A stretch of DNA of 64,000 bases from an uncultured Psychroserpens sp. GTDB taxonomy: Bacteria > Bacteroidota > Bacteroidia > Flavobacteriales > Flavobacteriaceae. Shown here in pieces: positions 35,422 to 44,740 of the stretch. The notes under the pieces are model-generated. The model saw only the letters and a list, made by a program, of their open reading frames with translations, was not told the DNA's origin and made no database searches. Location: contig NZ_CANLNS010000001.1 in assembly GCF_947492715.1 (NCBI RefSeq), positions 124,001 to 188,000 on the forward strand, read 5' to 3'. The translations under genes and the position numbers were made by a program. Within the stretch, counting starts at the first letter, position 1; each line of letters starts with the position of its first letter.

Positions 35422-37370
35422 TGGAAAAAAAAGTAGTTTGGCACAAAGTATTAAGTCATAAAAAAGAATTACCGGAAGGTCGTGTAAAAACAGTAACAGC
35501 TGCCCATAAAGGCATTTGTTTAACCCATTATAAAGGTAAATTTTCTGCCTTAGATAATCGTTGTCCACATCAAGGTGGTCCTTTAGGTGAAGGATCTATT
35601 GAAAATGGGATGTTGCGTTGCCCATGGCATGGTTGGGATTTTGACCCTTGTTCTGGTAAACCACCAGGAGGATTTGATGATGGTATTGACACCTTCCCAG
35701 TAAAAGAAGAAAATGATGCTATCTATGTTGGTTTAGAAGAAGAACCACCTCATGAAGCAACGGTCTCTGATATTATGGTCGAAACGATGGTAAATTGGGG
35801 TGTAAACAAAGTCTTTGGTATGGTTGGACATTCTAACCTCGGATTTGCTGATGCCATGAGGCGTCAAGAAGAAAAAGGACGACTTAATTTTTATGGCATT
35901 AGACATGAAGGTGCGGCTGCTTTTGCGGCTTCGGCCTATGGGAAGCTCACCGGAAAACCTGCCGCTTGTTTTTCTATTGCAGGTCCAGGTGCAACAAATA
36001 TGTATACAGGACTTTGGGATGCCAAGGTAGATCGAGCACCAATTTTAGCGTTAACAGGACAAGTAAAAACTCAAGTCGTAGGCACTGGAAATTTTCAGGA
36101 AGTAGACCTCGTCCAAGGGTTTAATACTGTCGCCGAATTTAATCAACGTGTTCAAAGCGACAGTAGACATGCAGAACTCATGTCTTTAGCGGTGAAACAT
36201 GCTATTTTAAAACGTGATGTTTCCCACTTAACATTTCCAGATGAAGTTCAAGAGAAAAAAGTAAATCCTAAATCTAAAGCAAAAGGCCCAAAAAATAGAA
36301 TTACATCTCTTGAAATTGCGCCACCTAAAGAAGCTGTTAATGATGCTGTTAATTTGATAAAAAATGCAAAACGTCCTGTAATCATAATGGGACATGGCGC
36401 CAGAGCACATAAAAAGGCTGTTGTTAATTTTGCAGAAAGTTTAAATGCTGCAGTGGTAACAACATTTAAAGGAAAGGGTTTAATAGCAGACAATCATCCT
36501 CTTGGTTGTGGTGTTTTAGGACGAAGTGGTACACCTATTGCTTCGTGGTTTATGAATGAAGCCGATTTGCTAATTGTTTTTGGAGCCTCATTTTCTAATC
36601 ATACTGGAATCACTCCTAAAAAACCAATTATCCAAATAGATTTTGATCCGTTAGCTTTAAGTAAGTTTCATCAAGTTGAAGTTGCGGTTTGGGGAGAAAT
36701 CTCGAGAACCTTAGAGTTATTTAATTCTGAATTAAAAGGACATATTAACACTCACGATCAACGCCATGAAATCGTTGAACGTTGGGACATCTGGAAAGCC
36801 GAGAAACAAAAGCGTTTATTAGAAACCTCAGATGATGGCATTAGTTCAATTGCGGTATTTGAAACCATGAATAGACTCACACCAGAACATGCTGTAATGT
36901 GTGTTGATGTTGGTAATAACGCTTATTCTTTTGGTCGCTATTTTGAGCCTACAAACCAAGATTTTTTAATGTCAGGATATTTAGGTTCTATTGGATTTGC
37001 GCTGCCAGCAGCCATTGGCGCATGGGCTGCTGTAGGACAAACAAGACCAATAATTGCTGTTGCAGGAGATGGTGGCGTTTGCCAGTATTTAGCAGAAATA
37101 ACAACGCTTGTAAAGTATAATATGCCTGTGAAGTTAATTGTTATCAATAACCATGAGCTTGGTAAAATTTCTAAAGAACAACGCGCTGGTGAATTTGATG
37201 TTTGGAAAACGTCGTTATCAAATCCAAATTTTGCTGAATTCGCGCAATCATGTGGTGCTTGGGGAAAAAGAGTTGAAAAACAAGAAGCGTTGGAGGACGC
37301 GATGCGAGAATTATATGCCCAACCTAAAGCTGGAGTTTTAGAAATCATTGCAGACGTTAACCTTATTTAA
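35421..37370 (+). CDS. Rieske domain fused to TPP-dependent acetolactate-synthase-like enzyme
   Basis: 649 aa. A Rieske domain (~1-110; CPHQGG near 50, CPWHGW near 67) is followed by a complete three-domain TPP enzyme (~113-649). The catalytic Glu lies in GIRHEGAAAFAA (~160), the central domain shows FGASFSNHTGI, and the TPP/Mg motif starts GDGGVCQYLAE (~549) and ends at INN (~575). Acetolactate synthase, pyruvate oxidase and benzoylformate decarboxylase share this fold. The Rieske fusion suggests oxidative decarboxylation that delivers electrons to Fe-S, not to FAD. Substrate unknown. Confidence 0.9.
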   Translation: MEKKVVWHKVLSHKKELPEGRVKTVTAAHKGICLTHYKGKFSALDNRCPHQGGPLGEGSIENGMLRCPWHGWDFDPCSGKPPGGFDDGIDTFPVKEENDAIYVGLEEEPPHEATVSDIMVETMVNWGVNKVFGMVGHSNLGFADAMRRQEEKGRLNFYGIRHEGAAAFAASAYGKLTGKPAACFSIAGPGATNMYTGLWDAKVDRAPILALTGQVKTQVVGTGNFQEVDLVQGFNTVAEFNQRVQSDSRHAELMSLAVKHAILKRDVSHLTFPDEVQEKKVNPKSKAKGPKNRITSLEIAPPKEAVNDAVNLIKNAKRPVIIMGHGARAHKKAVVNFAESLNAAVVTTFKGKGLIADNHPLGCGVLGRSGTPIASWFMNEADLLIVFGASFSNHTGITPKKPIIQIDFDPLALSKFHQVEVAVWGEISRTLELFNSELKGHINTHDQRHEIVERWDIWKAEKQKRLLETSDDGISSIAVFETMNRLTPEHAVMCVDVGNNAYSFGRYFEPTNQDFLMSGYLGSIGFALPAAIGAWAAVGQTRPIIAVAGDGGVCQYLAEITTLVKYNMPVKLIVINNHELGKISKEQRAGEFDVWKTSLSNPNFAEFAQSCGAWGKRVEKQEALEDAMRELYAQPKAGVLEIIADVNLI

Positions 37371-37371
37371 T

Positions 37372-37584
37372 ATGGAAATCATCATCAATATTTTTTTATT
37401 AATTCTATCTGTTTACTTTATTATAGGATTACTTTTTGGATTTTATTTTCTTTTTAGAGGCGCATCCAAAATAGATCCCTTAATGGAAAACACTAAAACA
37501 AAAGTTCGGTTTTTATTGTTTCCAGGTGTCGTCGTAACTTGGCCTTTTTTAATTGGTCGATTGTTTAAATCTAAAACTCCCTAG
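37372..37584 (+). CDS. Small membrane protein
   Basis: 70 aa with start ATG at 37372, 1 nt after the previous stop. One N-terminal TM helix (INIFLLILSVYFIIGLLFGF), then RGASKIDPLMENTKTKVRF and a second hydrophobic part (FPGVVVTWPFLIGRLF). No named family; perhaps a subunit or anchor for the heme protein downstream. Confidence 0.7.
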   Translation: MEIIINIFLLILSVYFIIGLLFGFYFLFRGASKIDPLMENTKTKVRFLLFPGVVVTWPFLIGRLFKSKTP

Positions 37585-37586
37585 TT

Positions 37587-38000
37587 ATGACTTCAGGATT
37601 AAGAAAAGCACATAAATTTATTTGGTTACTTCTCATCATAACAGTGCCAATAATTATGTTTTTTTCAGTTAAAGATTTAGAATTTTTCACTGATAAACAA
37701 GCTAAAGAAATGTCGTTCGAATTAGGTGATTATCGTATTGTAGCAACAGATGAAAACGAGGTATTAAAAGCCGCTATATTAAAAAATGAGGATTCTATTA
37801 AAATAGATATTGAAATTAAAACACCTTTAAAAGCATCTTCAGCCGAAGTTTATGAGCTTAATCAAAATAAAGAGAAAGGTCGCTTTTTAGGGCCAATGAG
37901 TAAAGCTAAAACCTATAGTTTTTATCTAAATAATGATGCCACTGGCATTTTAGTATTCGACACTTTAAAAGGCACGGAAATCACAAAACTTATATTCTAA
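37587..38000 (+). CDS. Membrane-anchored small periplasmic protein
   Basis: 137 aa. One N-terminal TM (FIWLLLIITVPIIMFFSV), then a ~105-residue beta-rich domain (ELGDYRIVATDENEV ... GILVFDTLKGTEITKLIF). Not recognised. Two nt after the previous gene and overlapping the ferric-reductase-like gene by 1 nt; perhaps an extracytoplasmic partner of that complex. Confidence 0.65.
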   Translation: MTSGLRKAHKFIWLLLIITVPIIMFFSVKDLEFFTDKQAKEMSFELGDYRIVATDENEVLKAAILKNEDSIKIDIEIKTPLKASSAEVYELNQNKEKGRFLGPMSKAKTYSFYLNNDATGILVFDTLKGTEITKLIF

Positions 38001-39028
38001 TGGGACTTGATTATCAATTAGTACTTTGGAATAAGTACAAGAAAGCATATGACAAAATAATTATAATAAGCATGCTTCTTTATATTATTTTGTTTGCTGC
38101 CATAACTCTAATTTTTAACTCTGAAACAACCATAGAAACCTTAGTGATTCGTGCCTTCGGGTCTCTCGCTATTATTATGCTCAACATCATTTTAATTATT
38201 GGTCCGTTGGCAAGATTGAATTCTAATTTTCTTCCTATACTATATAACCGAAGACATCTAGGCGTTAGTATGTTTATTGCAGCATTTATTCATGGTGGTT
38301 TTTCAATATTTCAGTTTCATGCTCTGGGTGATGTGAATCCCATCTATTCCATATTCACTTCCAATATGGATTATAATTCTCTAACCAATTTTCCGTTCCA
38401 AGTTTTAGGTTTTATTGCCTTGCTTATTCTATTTGCGATGGCATCAACTAGCCATGATTTTTTCCTTGGAAACCTATCAGCGAAAGTCTGGAAAAGACTA
38501 CACATGATGGTGTATTTTGCTTATGCTTTAATTATAGCTCACATGTTTTTGGGTGCCTTTCAACAAGAAACATCTCCACTTACTATTGGTATTATGACAA
38601 TAGGCTTCTTTACAGTGGCGAGTCTTCATTTGATTACAGCATTTAAAGAGCAAAAAATTGACTCTATGAAAATGGAAGAACAAGAAGGATGGTTAAAAGT
38701 TTGTACTATTTCAGAAATAGAAGAGGATCGTGCCAAAATCTTTACTGTTAAAAACCAACGTGTAGCTGTGTTCAAATACAATGGCAAACTCTCTGCAATT
38801 CATAATGTATGTAAACACCAAGGTGGTCCATTAGGCGAAGGTAAGATTATTGACGGTTGCATTACTTGCCCTTGGCATGGATATCAATATTTACCAAGTA
38901 ATGGTCAATCACCTCCTCCTTTTACAGAAAAGGTTGCCACTTATCAGTTAAAACTTGAAGGCGATATGATTTATATTAACCCAGAAGCTTTTGATGAAGG
39001 TACGGAAGTTGAACCCTGTAATTATTAA
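38000..39028 (+). CDS. Ferric-reductase-like heme membrane protein with C-terminal Rieske domain
   Basis: 342 aa. About six TM helices in residues 15-215 carry likely heme-b His ligands (FIAAFIHGGFSIFQFH and KRLHMMVYFAYALIIAHMFLG), as in ferric reductase/MsrQ-like domains. Instead of FAD/NAD domains, the C-terminus (~230-335) is a Rieske domain: CKHQGG near 271 and CPWHGY near 290. It could carry electrons between a cytoplasmic Fe-S pool and the periplasm or quinones. This is the third Rieske fusion of the operon. Confidence 0.88.
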   Translation: MGLDYQLVLWNKYKKAYDKIIIISMLLYIILFAAITLIFNSETTIETLVIRAFGSLAIIMLNIILIIGPLARLNSNFLPILYNRRHLGVSMFIAAFIHGGFSIFQFHALGDVNPIYSIFTSNMDYNSLTNFPFQVLGFIALLILFAMASTSHDFFLGNLSAKVWKRLHMMVYFAYALIIAHMFLGAFQQETSPLTIGIMTIGFFTVASLHLITAFKEQKIDSMKMEEQEGWLKVCTISEIEEDRAKIFTVKNQRVAVFKYNGKLSAIHNVCKHQGGPLGEGKIIDGCITCPWHGYQYLPSNGQSPPPFTEKVATYQLKLEGDMIYINPEAFDEGTEVEPCNY

Positions 39029-39032
39029 GAAA

Positions 39033-39824
39033 ATGAAAAAAAATGACGAATTCTACGTGCCCTATATAGAGGGGAGTTTAGGAGTGAAAACGAAGCAATC
39101 ATTAAAGCGTTTCGTTCTTTCTGCTGTTGGGCTTATCATTATAACTGCATTAGTATTTAGTTTTTCTCAGAATCAATTTAAAAATGCGACTTTCGAATTA
39201 CTAAGCGAGACAAAAATAACAGGAACGTTTCATGAAAGCCCATACCCTATGTTACGCGTTCACGTTGCAAAAGACACGTATAAGAACATCCTCCTTCTTG
39301 GTTTCGGAAAGTTTAGTGCTAATCCGTATTTAGAAAAACTGCAACATGAGATTCCAGATTTAAACGGAAAGACATTAACCATTGAAGGTAATTTGATTTA
39401 TTATAATGGAAAAACATTAATTCAAATCACAAATGATGAAAAAGTGAGTTTAACGAAAAACACTAATACTAAACTACCCGAAAAGACAACTATAAGTGAA
39501 ATGACCTTACAAGGTGAAATCATAGATCCGAAATGTTATTTTGGTGTCATGAAGCCAGGAAAGGGTAAAATTCACAGAAGTTGTGCTGTACGTTGTATTT
39601 CTGGTGGTATTCCTCCTGTCTTAGCAACTAACGACGATAATAATATAGCAACCTATTATTTGCTAACAGATCTCAATGGTAATGCAATAAATCAGGACAT
39701 ACTTCCTTTTATTGGGAAGCCTTCGGAAATTACTGGAACTATTGAGAAAATGGAAGACTGGTATCTACTAAAAATAAGTCCAGAGCATATAAACGTAAAA
39801 AGTGAAGTTTCAAATATTTACTAG
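39033..39824 (+). CDS. Membrane-anchored protein with C-x12-H-x2-C-x3-C motif
   Basis: 263 aa from ATG 39033; a longer frame from 38991 would overlap the Rieske tail and is less likely. One TM (FVLSAVGLIIITALVFSF, ~27-44). Two OB-like beta domains follow; the second contains DPKCYFGVMKPGKG, then HRSCAVRCISGGIPP, whose Cys/His spacing suggests a metal or Fe-S site outside the membrane. I remember similar segments beside other redox clusters but know no function. Last gene of the operon. Confidence 0.7.
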   Translation: MKKNDEFYVPYIEGSLGVKTKQSLKRFVLSAVGLIIITALVFSFSQNQFKNATFELLSETKITGTFHESPYPMLRVHVAKDTYKNILLLGFGKFSANPYLEKLQHEIPDLNGKTLTIEGNLIYYNGKTLIQITNDEKVSLTKNTNTKLPEKTTISEMTLQGEIIDPKCYFGVMKPGKGKIHRSCAVRCISGGIPPVLATNDDNNIATYYLLTDLNGNAINQDILPFIGKPSEITGTIEKMEDWYLLKISPEHINVKSEVSNIY

Positions 39825-39826
39825 AC

Positions 39827-40837
39827 TTACGATGCTATAAATCCATGCTTTTTTGCATGCTCAATAGCCTGAGCACTACTTTCTACTAGCAAGACAGGTG
39901 TTTGATTGTAATTCTCAAAAAGTCCTCTTACACGCATCATTTTCTTTTTGTGTTTTACACTTCGTAAATAAATGGCACTAACTTGATCTGGATACGTTTT
40001 GGCAATATCTATATAGATATCTGCATCGCGTTCGCCACTGTCTCCAATTAAAATAAATTGTAGTGTTGGATACGTTTTTAAAATATTTATGATCTCAATT
40101 TGTTTCTGCGGTTGATCTCCAGATTTCTTTTTAAAAATATCCTTAAAACTCCTTAATAGTATAGGACCTTTAGGAAATGTATGCTGTCTTAAAAAAAACT
40201 CTAGATAACGATATAAATTCCATGGACTATGACTTACATAAAAAATAGGATTTGCATTATGACCAGATTGTCCTCTATGTAACTTAAAGTAAAATTCGGC
40301 AGCGCCCTCAAGGGGGATTCTATTTCCTGCATTTTTAAAAATACTATTTAGTAACACCTTCCATTTTAATGTTGATACAACACCAGTATGAATAATAGTA
40401 TCGTCAATATCACTAATAACACCGTAATCTGCCTTGGCCGATGGAATTAACAACTCTCCAATAAAACAGTTAGAGTTTTGGATACTCCTTTTGATATTTA
40501 CATTATTATAGGCCACTTCAAAATTGAGCCAACCATCGTCATCAGCTAAATTCGTCAAGCCCTCTACATTTTCATCAACCTTAAAATAGCCATGATCGTC
40601 AGTAGTAGTTTTCAGGATTGTACCGTTTGGAAGTGTTATTTTAAGTTCGGTATGTTTAATTTCGTCTGTTTCAAAACGTTTCCATGAATTAATAAATAAA
40701 CCAAACAACCCTTTCTGTTCTAAGTTAATGGTTTCATCTTCTAAGGCACGTCCGCGCATATAAAAATGGTTATCTGTACCATAACTTTGAAATGTAATAA
40801 TTTGTAAAGGGTCTTTTTTAAACACTAATTGAGACAT
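39827..40837 (-). CDS. App1-family phosphatase (DUF2183)
   Basis: 336 aa. HAD-like motif SDIDDTIIHTG near residue 140 is the DxDDT signature of App1 phosphatidate phosphatases; the later FILIGDSGERDADIY is the second HAD motif. No signal peptide or TM helix. The family dephosphorylates phosphatidate in yeast; bacterial substrates are unproven. Its stop is only 2 nt from the stop of the opposite operon. Confidence 0.85.
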   Translation of the reverse strand: MSQLVFKKDPLQIITFQSYGTDNHFYMRGRALEDETINLEQKGLFGLFINSWKRFETDEIKHTELKITLPNGTILKTTTDDHGYFKVDENVEGLTNLADDDGWLNFEVAYNNVNIKRSIQNSNCFIGELLIPSAKADYGVISDIDDTIIHTGVVSTLKWKVLLNSIFKNAGNRIPLEGAAEFYFKLHRGQSGHNANPIFYVSHSPWNLYRYLEFFLRQHTFPKGPILLRSFKDIFKKKSGDQPQKQIEIINILKTYPTLQFILIGDSGERDADIYIDIAKTYPDQVSAIYLRSVKHKKKMMRVRGLFENYNQTPVLLVESSAQAIEHAKKHGFIAS

Positions 40838-40879
40838 TAGAGGTTCAAGATACTAAAATCATAAAAAACTAAGGTAGTT

Positions 40880-41398
40880 TTAGTGGGTGTTATTGAGAAC
40901 TGATTTAATAAATAACTCAATATCAGACTTCATCACGGAAAGTTCGTCCATGAGTATGCCATGTCGGTGTTTTAAGAGCTTAGATACAACCTCTAATTGG
41001 TTTTCTTGATGTGTATCGGGTGTTAGCTTACAAAGTGCTAGATCATGTTCTAATTGTCCTTTTTCATGATCCAATTGATAAATCTTATTAACGATGTTAT
41101 TGCACTGTTTTTTGAACCTTAATATTTGTTGTGCTTTCTTTGGCAACTGCTGTGCTAAATCGTCTATTACCTTGGCAAAGTTTTGATTGACGCTAGAATG
41201 TGCACACCCCAAGCGCTGTTTTCTTAGTTTAGCATCACACAGGTTCACACGATCAAAAAAGTACTCATTAGCTGTTTTTCGATACACAGGTTTTCTATTG
41301 GCATTAAAAACAACGCGCTCATGATGCATGTTACATTTAATAACTTGGAACTCTTGAATTTTTTTAAGCAGATGAGTTATATGATGTGCAGTGTTCAT
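40880..41398 (-). CDS. Unknown helical protein rich in His and Cys
   Basis: 172 aa from ATG 41398. The frame extends to 41476, but that part lies in the hppA terminator. Mostly alpha-helical, probably coiled coil (QLEHDLALCKL ... KLLKHRHGILMDELSVMKSDIELF), with several isolated His and Cys. No recognised family. Sits between the App1 gene and hppA. Confidence 0.55.
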   Translation of the reverse strand: MNTAHHITHLLKKIQEFQVIKCNMHHERVVFNANRKPVYRKTANEYFFDRVNLCDAKLRKQRLGCAHSSVNQNFAKVIDDLAQQLPKKAQQILRFKKQCNNIVNKIYQLDHEKGQLEHDLALCKLTPDTHQENQLEVVSKLLKHRHGILMDELSVMKSDIELFIKSVLNNTH

Positions 41399-41463
41399 TG
41401 GTCTCATAAAATTACACGAATCTCTAGACATAGAATTAGGTAAAAACACCTGATTTTTATGCA

Positions 41464-41490
41464 TAAAAAAAGCCACGATAAACGTGGCTC
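41464..41490 (-). terminator. Terminator of hppA
   Basis: AGCCACG (41471-41477) / CGTGGCT (41483-41489) stem with a 5-nt loop; on the minus strand it is followed by a T-run, 24 nt after the hppA stop. Confidence 0.85.
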
Positions 41491-41513
41491 TTTTTTATAT
41501 AATTGAACAGTTG

Positions 41514-43898
41514 TTATTCTTTTATCACTCTTTTAGTGTCTTCCTTAACTGTTTCAACACTAGCTTCAGAGGCTTTCATATCAGCTTCAACTTCAGATGT
41601 TGTTTCTTCTTTAGCGTTTTCTATTTCAGTATATGTAAGTGTTGTTTGTGCTAATTCTTTCGACACATCGATAGTTCTTTCATTAACAGCTTCTATCTCG
41701 CTATCAACTAATACTGATTCAGACGTATGCCCACCTAAAATTGGTGCAATAACTAATCCTATTAAACAAGTTAATTTGATTAAGATATTCATTGAAGGTC
41801 CAGAAGTATCTTTAAATGGATCTCCAACTGTATCACCAGTTACAGCAGCTTTATGAGCATCTGATCCTTTGAAGGTCATTTCACCATTAATTTCAACACC
41901 AGCTTCAAATGATTTCTTTGCATTATCCCAAGCACCACCAGCATTATTTTGAAAGATAGCCCATAATACACCAGAAACTGTAACACCAGCCATATAACCA
42001 CCTAACATTTCGGCAATAGCCAAGTGATCCATACCAAATAACATTGGAATGAACGCAATAGCTAGAGGAAATCCAATAGTTAACAATCCAGGTAACATCA
42101 TTTCTTTTAAAGAAGCCTGTGTAGAGATTGCTACACATTTATCGTATTCTGGTTTCCCAGTACCTTCCATAATTCCAGGAATTTCTTTAAATTGACGACG
42201 TACTTCTTGTACCATTTCCATCGCAGCTTTACCCACAGCATTCATTGCTAATGCAGAAAATACTACTGGCACCATTCCTCCAACGAATAACATCGCTAAG
42301 ACTGGCGCTTTAAAAATATTAATTCCGTCAATTCCAGTAAACGTTACATAAGCTGCAAATAAAGCTAATGACGTTAAAGCGGCAGAGGCAATAGCAAATC
42401 CTTTTCCTGTTGCAGCTGTTGTATTACCAACAGAGTCTAAAATATCGGTACGTTCTCTTACGATTGGTTCTTGCTCGCTCATTTCAGCAATACCACCTGC
42501 ATTATCAGAAATTGGCCCGAAAGCGTCAATTGCCAATTGCATCGCTGTAGTAGCCATCATTGCTGAAGCAGCTAATGCAACACCATAGAATCCTGCAAAT
42601 GCATAAGACGCCCAAATAGCACCAGCAAATAATAATACTGAAGGGAATGTAGAAATCATACCTGTTGCTAGACCTGCTATAATATTAGTTCCTGCTCCTG
42701 TACTTGACTGTTGTACAATTTTTAAGATTGGCTTTTTACCCAATCCAGTATAGAATTCTGTTACAGATGAAATTACAGCACCAACAAATAAACCAACAAG
42801 CGTTGCATAGAATACGCGCATACTAGAAATCTCTTGTAAACCTTCACCAAAGAACTCCATTTTCATAGTTTCTGGAAGCATGTAGTAGCATAATCCAAAA
42901 CAAGAAACAGCCACAAGAATAATAGATGTCCAGTTGCCAACATTTAAGGCACCCATAACCTGAGCTTCTTTAGCGTCGTTAGATTTGATTTTCACCAACA
43001 TAGTTCCTATGATAGAAATAATAATTCCTGCACCTGCAATTGCCATTGGCAATAAGATTGGTCCAATACCACCAAATCCAAGATCTACAATATCTCCACC
43101 CATATCTTTAATCACATAGTTACCAAGAACCATCGCAGCCAATACTGTTGCAACATAAGATCCAAATAAATCGGCTCCCATACCTGCTACATCACCTACA
43201 TTATCACCTACGTTATCTGCAATCGTTGCAGGGTTACGAGGATCATCTTCAGGAATACCTGCTTCAACTTTACCAACTAAATCGGCTCCTACATCGGCAG
43301 CTTTTGTATAAATACCTCCACCTACACGAGCAAATAAGGCAATAGATTCAGCCCCAAGAGAAAAACCTGCTAAGGTTTCTAACACGATAGTCATGTCCAT
43401 AGTATTGGTCCATTCTCCACCCATAAAATAGTAGAAGAATGCAATAAAAAATGCTGTTAAACCTAAAACTGCTAATCCAGCTACACCAAGCCCCATTACC
43501 GTTCCACCTCCAAAAGAAATCTTAAGTGCGTTTGGTAAACTTGTACGTGCTGCTTGCGTAGTTCTTACGTTTGTTTTCGTTGCAATTTTCATTCCAATGT
43601 TTCCAGCGAAAGCAGAAAAAACAGCTCCAAAAATAAAGGCAACAACGATAAGAATATGTGTTGTTGGCACTACAAAAGAGACTACAGCAAGTAAAATACT
43701 TACGATAACTACAAAAATAGCGAGTAGTCTATACTCTGCATTTAAAAATGCTAATGCACCTTCGTAGATATGATCTGAAATTTCTTTCATTTTACCATCT
43801 CCAGCGTCTTGTTTCATAACCCAAGATTGTTTTACAATCATGTAAATTAATCCTATAAGCGCCAAAGCTATTGGCATGTAAATCATCAGTGATTCCAT
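41514..43898 (-). CDS. hppA: Membrane-bound ion-pumping pyrophosphatase
   Basis: 794 aa, ~16 TM helices. Splits PPi and pumps H+ or Na+ out of the cytoplasm. PPi-binding motif [11 protein letters not shown] (D-x7-K-x-E) near residue 205 and the DNAGGIAEM loop are intact. The subtype segment reads [10 protein letters not shown], with Ala where K+-independent pumps have Lys, so this is the K+-dependent type; H+ or Na+ specificity remains open. A ~50-residue Glu/Lys-rich cytoplasmic tail follows the last helix ([18 protein letters not shown]), longer than in most relatives. Own promoter at 43941-43934. Confidence 0.95.
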   Translation of the reverse strand: MESLMIYMPIALALIGLIYMIVKQSWVMKQDAGDGKMKEISDHIYEGALAFLNAEYRLLAIFVVIVSILLAVVSFVVPTTHILIVVAFIFGAVFSAFAGNIGMKIATKTNVRTTQAARTSLPNALKISFGGGTVMGLGVAGLAVLGLTAFFIAFFYYFMGGEWTNTMDMTIVLETLAGFSLGAESIALFARVGGGIYTKAADVGADLVGKVEAGIPEDDPRNPATIADNVGDNVGDVAGMGADLFGSYVATVLAAMVLGNYVIKDMGGDIVDLGFGGIGPILLPMAIAGAGIIISIIGTMLVKIKSNDAKEAQVMGALNVGNWTSIILVAVSCFGLCYYMLPETMKMEFFGEGLQEISSMRVFYATLVGLFVGAVISSVTEFYTGLGKKPILKIVQQSSTGAGTNIIAGLATGMISTFPSVLLFAGAIWASYAFAGFYGVALAASAMMATTAMQLAIDAFGPISDNAGGIAEMSEQEPIVRERTDILDSVGNTTAATGKGFAIASAALTSLALFAAYVTFTGIDGINIFKAPVLAMLFVGGMVPVVFSALAMNAVGKAAMEMVQEVRRQFKEIPGIMEGTGKPEYDKCVAISTQASLKEMMLPGLLTIGFPLAIAFIPMLFGMDHLAIAEMLGGYMAGVTVSGVLWAIFQNNAGGAWDNAKKSFEAGVEINGEMTFKGSDAHKAAVTGDTVGDPFKDTSGPSMNILIKLTCLIGLVIAPILGGHTSESVLVDSEIEAVNERTIDVSKELAQTTLTYTEIENAKEETTSEVEADMKASEASVETVKEDTKRVIKE

Positions 43899-43933
43899 AT
43901 TATAATTTTATTTTGATTTGTTATTTAGCTGGG

Positions 43934-43941
43934 CAAAAGTA
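43934..43941 (-). promoter_or_regulatory. -7 element of hppA
   Basis: TACTTTTG on the minus strand, between the ppa terminator and the hppA ATG (36 nt downstream). Confidence 0.5.
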
Positions 43942-43958
43942 GTGAAAACCATTAAAAC

Positions 43959-43991
43959 TAAAAAACCCTTTGTTTTTATTACAAAGGGTTT
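43959..43991 (-). terminator. Terminator of ppa
   Basis: 11-bp stem AAACCCTTTGT (43963-43973) / ACAAAGGGTTT (43981-43991), 7-nt loop and minus-strand T-run. Confidence 0.88.
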
Positions 43992-44014
43992 CTCACTTAA
44001 ATCAAATGTATTAA

Positions 44015-44542
44015 CTAAATGGTAAAGTCACCATTTGTTTTGTGCTCGCTATTCTCATATCTATCTACACATTTATTTAAAATGTCATATGCTTCTTTGG
44101 CATCTCCCCATCCGCCAACATCTACTTTCTTTTTTTCTAAGTCTTTATACACTTGAAAGAAGTGTGTGATTTCTTTTTTTCTATGCGGATTTAAATCGGT
44201 AATGTCATTATAACTATTCCAAATTGGATCTGTTACTGGCACACAAATTAATTTTTCATCTGGTCCTTTTTCATCGGCCATATGAAACACCCCAATGGGT
44301 TTAACTTCCATCACACACATTGGAAAAGTAGGTTCTGTACCCATCACTAATACATCCAAAGGATCTCCATCTAAGGCCAGTGTTTTTGGGATAAATCCAT
44401 AATCACCAGGATACATCATTGATGAAAATAACATACGATCAAAACGTATTTTGTTAAGTTCAAAATCATATTCATATTTGTTACGGCTTCCTTTTGGGAT
44501 TTCTATTAGTACATCAAAGGTCTGTTTTCCTGTTGCTGTCAT
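44015..44542 (-). CDS. ppa: Soluble inorganic pyrophosphatase (family I)
   Basis: 175 aa. Hydrolyses PPi in the cytoplasm. The signature DGDPLDVLVM (near residue 58), IPKGSRNKYE and YPGDYGFIPKT contain the metal and PPi ligands. Length agrees with bacterial family I enzymes. The adjacent hppA also consumes PPi, so soluble loss and energy-conserving use of PPi are encoded side by side but in separate transcripts. Confidence 0.96.
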   Translation of the reverse strand: MTATGKQTFDVLIEIPKGSRNKYEYDFELNKIRFDRMLFSSMMYPGDYGFIPKTLALDGDPLDVLVMGTEPTFPMCVMEVKPIGVFHMADEKGPDEKLICVPVTDPIWNSYNDITDLNPHRKKEITHFFQVYKDLEKKKVDVGGWGDAKEAYDILNKCVDRYENSEHKTNGDFTI

Positions 44543-44597
44543 ATCTTCTTATATTTTTGTGCCTATTACTGAGGCTTCTTATTCTTTTTTCGGGCTG

Positions 44598-44627
44598 CAA
44601 AGATAATGTATTGTTTGGGTTTAGCAA
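44598..44627 (-). promoter_or_regulatory. Promoter of ppa
   Basis: On the minus strand TTG (44627-44625), then 19 nt, then TATCTTTG (44605-44598): a full match to the Bacteroidota TTG/TAnnTTTG pattern. Confidence 0.65.
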
Positions 44628-44740
44628 TTAAAATATAGCGTCTATTCCAAACTTTTAAAATTTTTATAAATAAAAATGCAATAGAATAAAAAAATGTCGT
44701 CTTTTATATTGAAGAGCCTTCTTAAAAAGGTATAATAACA

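Noticed and set aside
41399-41476. Longer N-terminus of the 40880 gene from 41476
   Set aside because: It lies over the hppA terminator and adds an atypical stretch; ATG 41398 is more plausible.
43148-43345. 65-codon plus-strand frame inside hppA
   Set aside because: Low-complexity His/Leu/Tyr translation opposite a well-supported gene; a shadow frame, like the others opposite metH, metK and pdhB.
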